The notes beneath the pieces were generated by a model, which saw only the letters and a program-made list of their open reading frames with translations, was not told the DNA's origin and made no database searches. The position numbers and the translations under genes are program-made. DNA of 64,000 nt. It comes from Tanytarsus gracilentus. Lineage: Eukaryota; Arthropoda; Insecta; Diptera; Chironomidae. Positions 62,001 through 64,000 of this stretch are shown here, in pieces (positions within the stretch are counted from its first letter, which is position 1; each line of letters begins with the position of its first letter). The stretch lies in contig JAXRKN010000045.1 in NCBI GenBank assembly GCA_038502055.1, forward strand, positions 6,594,501 to 6,658,500. Direction: 5' to 3'.

Positions 62001-63983
62001 GTTGATAAGGACGAACATGGTCTGGTCGTCAAGTGGTATTTGAACAATGTTCTCGTCTATCAATGGATACCACCGCGGGCGCCAACAGCTCTCGGTGTTT
62101 TCAAAAACCGCATAAAGAAAAATTTTACATTTTCGGACGATCCAAATAAGCGACATCGTGGTGTGGCTGTGATAAAGCCGACACTGAATTTCTCCGGCGA
62201 ATATCAATGCTCGGTGCAGTCTTTTCAGTCATCTGACAAAAAATCATCGCATTTGCAAATTGTTGGTGAGTATGATGGCCATTGTGTGTGTTTCTCGTTC
62301 AGCCGCATCCAGCAACGATTTTCAATTAAAAATGCTAGAGAGAAAGAGATAATTTTGCATTGTTCGGGTCGAAAATGATGATTATTAGACTGAAATTAAC
62401 TTTCATTGGCTTCCAATTGAGCTCCGGCAACAGCTAGAGCTGCTTTCTATCTGCATAAATCACATGCAACTTAGTTCACAATGAAAATGCAAGGAATGAT
62501 ATTTTTTTAATCTAAAAATTTAAATTTTTAAAGTTGATGGATTAAATTTTAATTTAAATATCTAGCGATTTATTTTAATCCTGAAAATTTTAAAGTGAAA
62601 TTTTCCAATCCTTGAAGTTATTTGCATTTATCCCCAAAAATTTACCATCGACTCTCTTTTATGAATATTTGAATAATTCAACTTTTCTCTCTGCAATTTT
62701 CATGAGTCTACGACGATGATAATGACGTCCATTGTTGATGCCTCAATTTATTTCGAATAAATTTTCGACGATAATTTGTTTTTAAATTTTGGAATTTTTT
62801 CTCTCACACAGTGCCAGAATCTCATTTTAAACTGAATTACCGAACGGACTATGAAAGCATGGTGCATATAAAATGTAGTGCTTTCAATGTGTATCCGGAA
62901 CCAACATTAACGTTAAAGTATGTGTATGTTGCATTTTATTTTTCAATGGATTTGAATGATTTTTAACTTTTGAAAAGTTTGTTAAAAATTTATTCTTTTT
63001 TTAAGTTGAAACAATGAAAAATACTCAACTTTCTTCTCTTTTTCAACAGTATAAATAATGTAGAGCTAAAGAGTGAAACAAAATCTAAAAAGGATCCACG
63101 TGACGGCTTGTACGATGTGAAAGTGATTGCGAAATATCCGAAAAATTCCCTCAAGTCGGAAACAATAATCAATTGTCAATTAATTCTGCCCGGCACTGAC
63201 TATTCAAAGAAACAGGAGACTGTCTATTACGGTATACATCACTAGCAAGTCTACATTGCGACATTTTTCAATTTTCTCTCTTTCTCTTTTTTATTTCAAC
63301 AGAACAAGAACCAACGCTTTCAGATTCAACTCCAGATGACGACGAGGGCGATGTTGTGATGACGTGGGAATCGGAAGCGGTGCCGTTAGCAAAAGGTAAT
63401 TTTAGATCCGAGTTGATTGTGACTCAATTTTAGAGAGTTTTAGAGAGTAAAGGGATGGACATTTTTTGGTAGTTTTATAAATTTTGAGAATCTTAAAAAA
63501 TCCATCAAGCTTTTTAATTTTAATTCATCAATGTCACCGTTTACTTCAAACACATTGTGGTACTTTTTATAAAACAAAAGACCACGGTAAAAAATTGTCA
63601 GAAATTCATTAAATATTCAACTGTCATGGAGCGCTTTTGTGCCAACTTTGTACAAACCCATTTTTTGTATTTAATGCAAGGGAAATTGATTGAAGTTAAA
63701 AAAGTTCATTTATGGTTAACTCTCGACCCAAAATGTCCAACCCAATGTTTTATTCTCACCTATCTCTAACCTCCCATCTGACATTCATATCTCATGACAT
63801 GTCAGCTCGCATTGTTGAGTGGATTGTGTGATTCTAATTGAATTTCTAACTTTTTTCCTCCCTCGACTGTATATCCACAACACGTCAGACCAAGTATCGT
63901 CATCGTCAAAGCCATTCACCATCATCTTTTTCGAATGCTACATGATACTCTTCTTCACAATCTTCATCACGATGCTTTGTTGA
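56074..63983 (+). CDS. Two-Ig-domain cell-surface protein, Beat-like, probably GPI-anchored (311 aa)
   Basis: Exons 56074-56131, 61864-62265, 62812-62917, 63050-63231, 63303-63395 and 63889-63983 join in frame to a stop at 63981-63983. Exon 1 encodes a signal peptide (MGHQMYKFWIIGLVLAVLE). Exon 2 holds a V-type Ig domain with Cys62 (LDCEYEV), the VVKWYLNN tryptophan, YQWIPP and Cys135 (SGEYQCSV). Exons 3-4 hold a second Ig domain with Cys175 (IKCSAFN) and Cys231 (INCQLIL). A linker rich in Asp/Glu (DSTPDDDEGD) follows. Residues about 290-311 are hydrophobic and reach the C-terminus with no cytoplasmic tail, after a small-residue stretch (VSSSSKP), the layout of a GPI-anchor signal. Two Ig domains with an N-terminal C-x-V-x-I start resemble insect Beaten-path proteins, which bind Sidestep in axon guidance; assignment to that family is tentative. 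The first intron is 5.7 kb. Confidence 0.85.
56132..61863 (+). other. Large first intron of the Ig-domain gene
   Basis: Donor GTAATT at 56132 and acceptor TTTGCAG at 61863, phase 1, joining the signal-peptide exon to the V-type domain. Open frames inside on both strands are short and have no domain. Long 5' introns often carry neural enhancers, but nothing specific is visible here. Confidence 0.7.
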
Positions 63984-64000
63984 GATTGGATGTTTCTATT

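Overview
This window looks like nuclear DNA of a nematoceran fly, possibly a non-biting midge (Chironomidae). The DNA is very AT-rich. Coding exons are separated by short GT-AG introns, many of them about 50-60 bp, and AATAAA signals lie just after the stop codons. The gene set (ALG11, a divergent ionotropic receptor, a two-Ig-domain surface protein) is insect-like. One secreted protein has CxCxC cysteine clusters like Balbiani ring 3 protein and the VEGF-C tail. The species assignment is inference. All recognised genes are on the + strand.

Layout. Positions 1-1623 hold the 3' part of ALG11, with a short last exon that a simple ORF reading misses. 1.8-7.8 kb is non-coding and contains a long perfect palindrome. 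7.8-8.6 kb is a MITE-like element carrying 120-bp tandem repeats; a second copy lies inverted at 43.7-44.5 kb. 9.1-11.4 kb holds the cysteine-rich secreted gene between two direct copies of a ~230-bp repeat. 11.9-12.05 kb is a 28-bp periodic array of small palindromes. 18.3-19.3 kb is a second repeat-element family with 17-bp minisatellites; a nested, partly duplicated array of the same family covers 29.86-31.87 kb. Between these lie an 88-aa gene (19.57-19.88 kb), a coiled-coil gene (23.9-25.0 kb) and a four-exon ionotropic receptor gene (26.9-29.5 kb). The first intron of the receptor contains a GC-palindrome-rich element flanked by TA. 31.9-56.1 kb has almost no supportable coding sequence. 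It holds one possible oxidoreductase exon fragment, a tRNA-like/SINE-like piece, the second MITE copy, and a ~1-kb insertion bounded by a 35-bp direct repeat. 56.1-64.0 kb is a complete six-exon gene for an Ig-superfamily protein with a signal peptide and a GPI-anchor-like C-terminus.

The genes do not form a pathway. They are independent eukaryotic genes: ER N-glycan assembly, secreted or silk-like cysteine-rich protein, chemosensory-type channel, cell-surface recognition, and orphan proteins. Most of the unexplained structure is repetitive. The main theme is a modular satellite unit shared by two otherwise different terminal-inverted-repeat element families.
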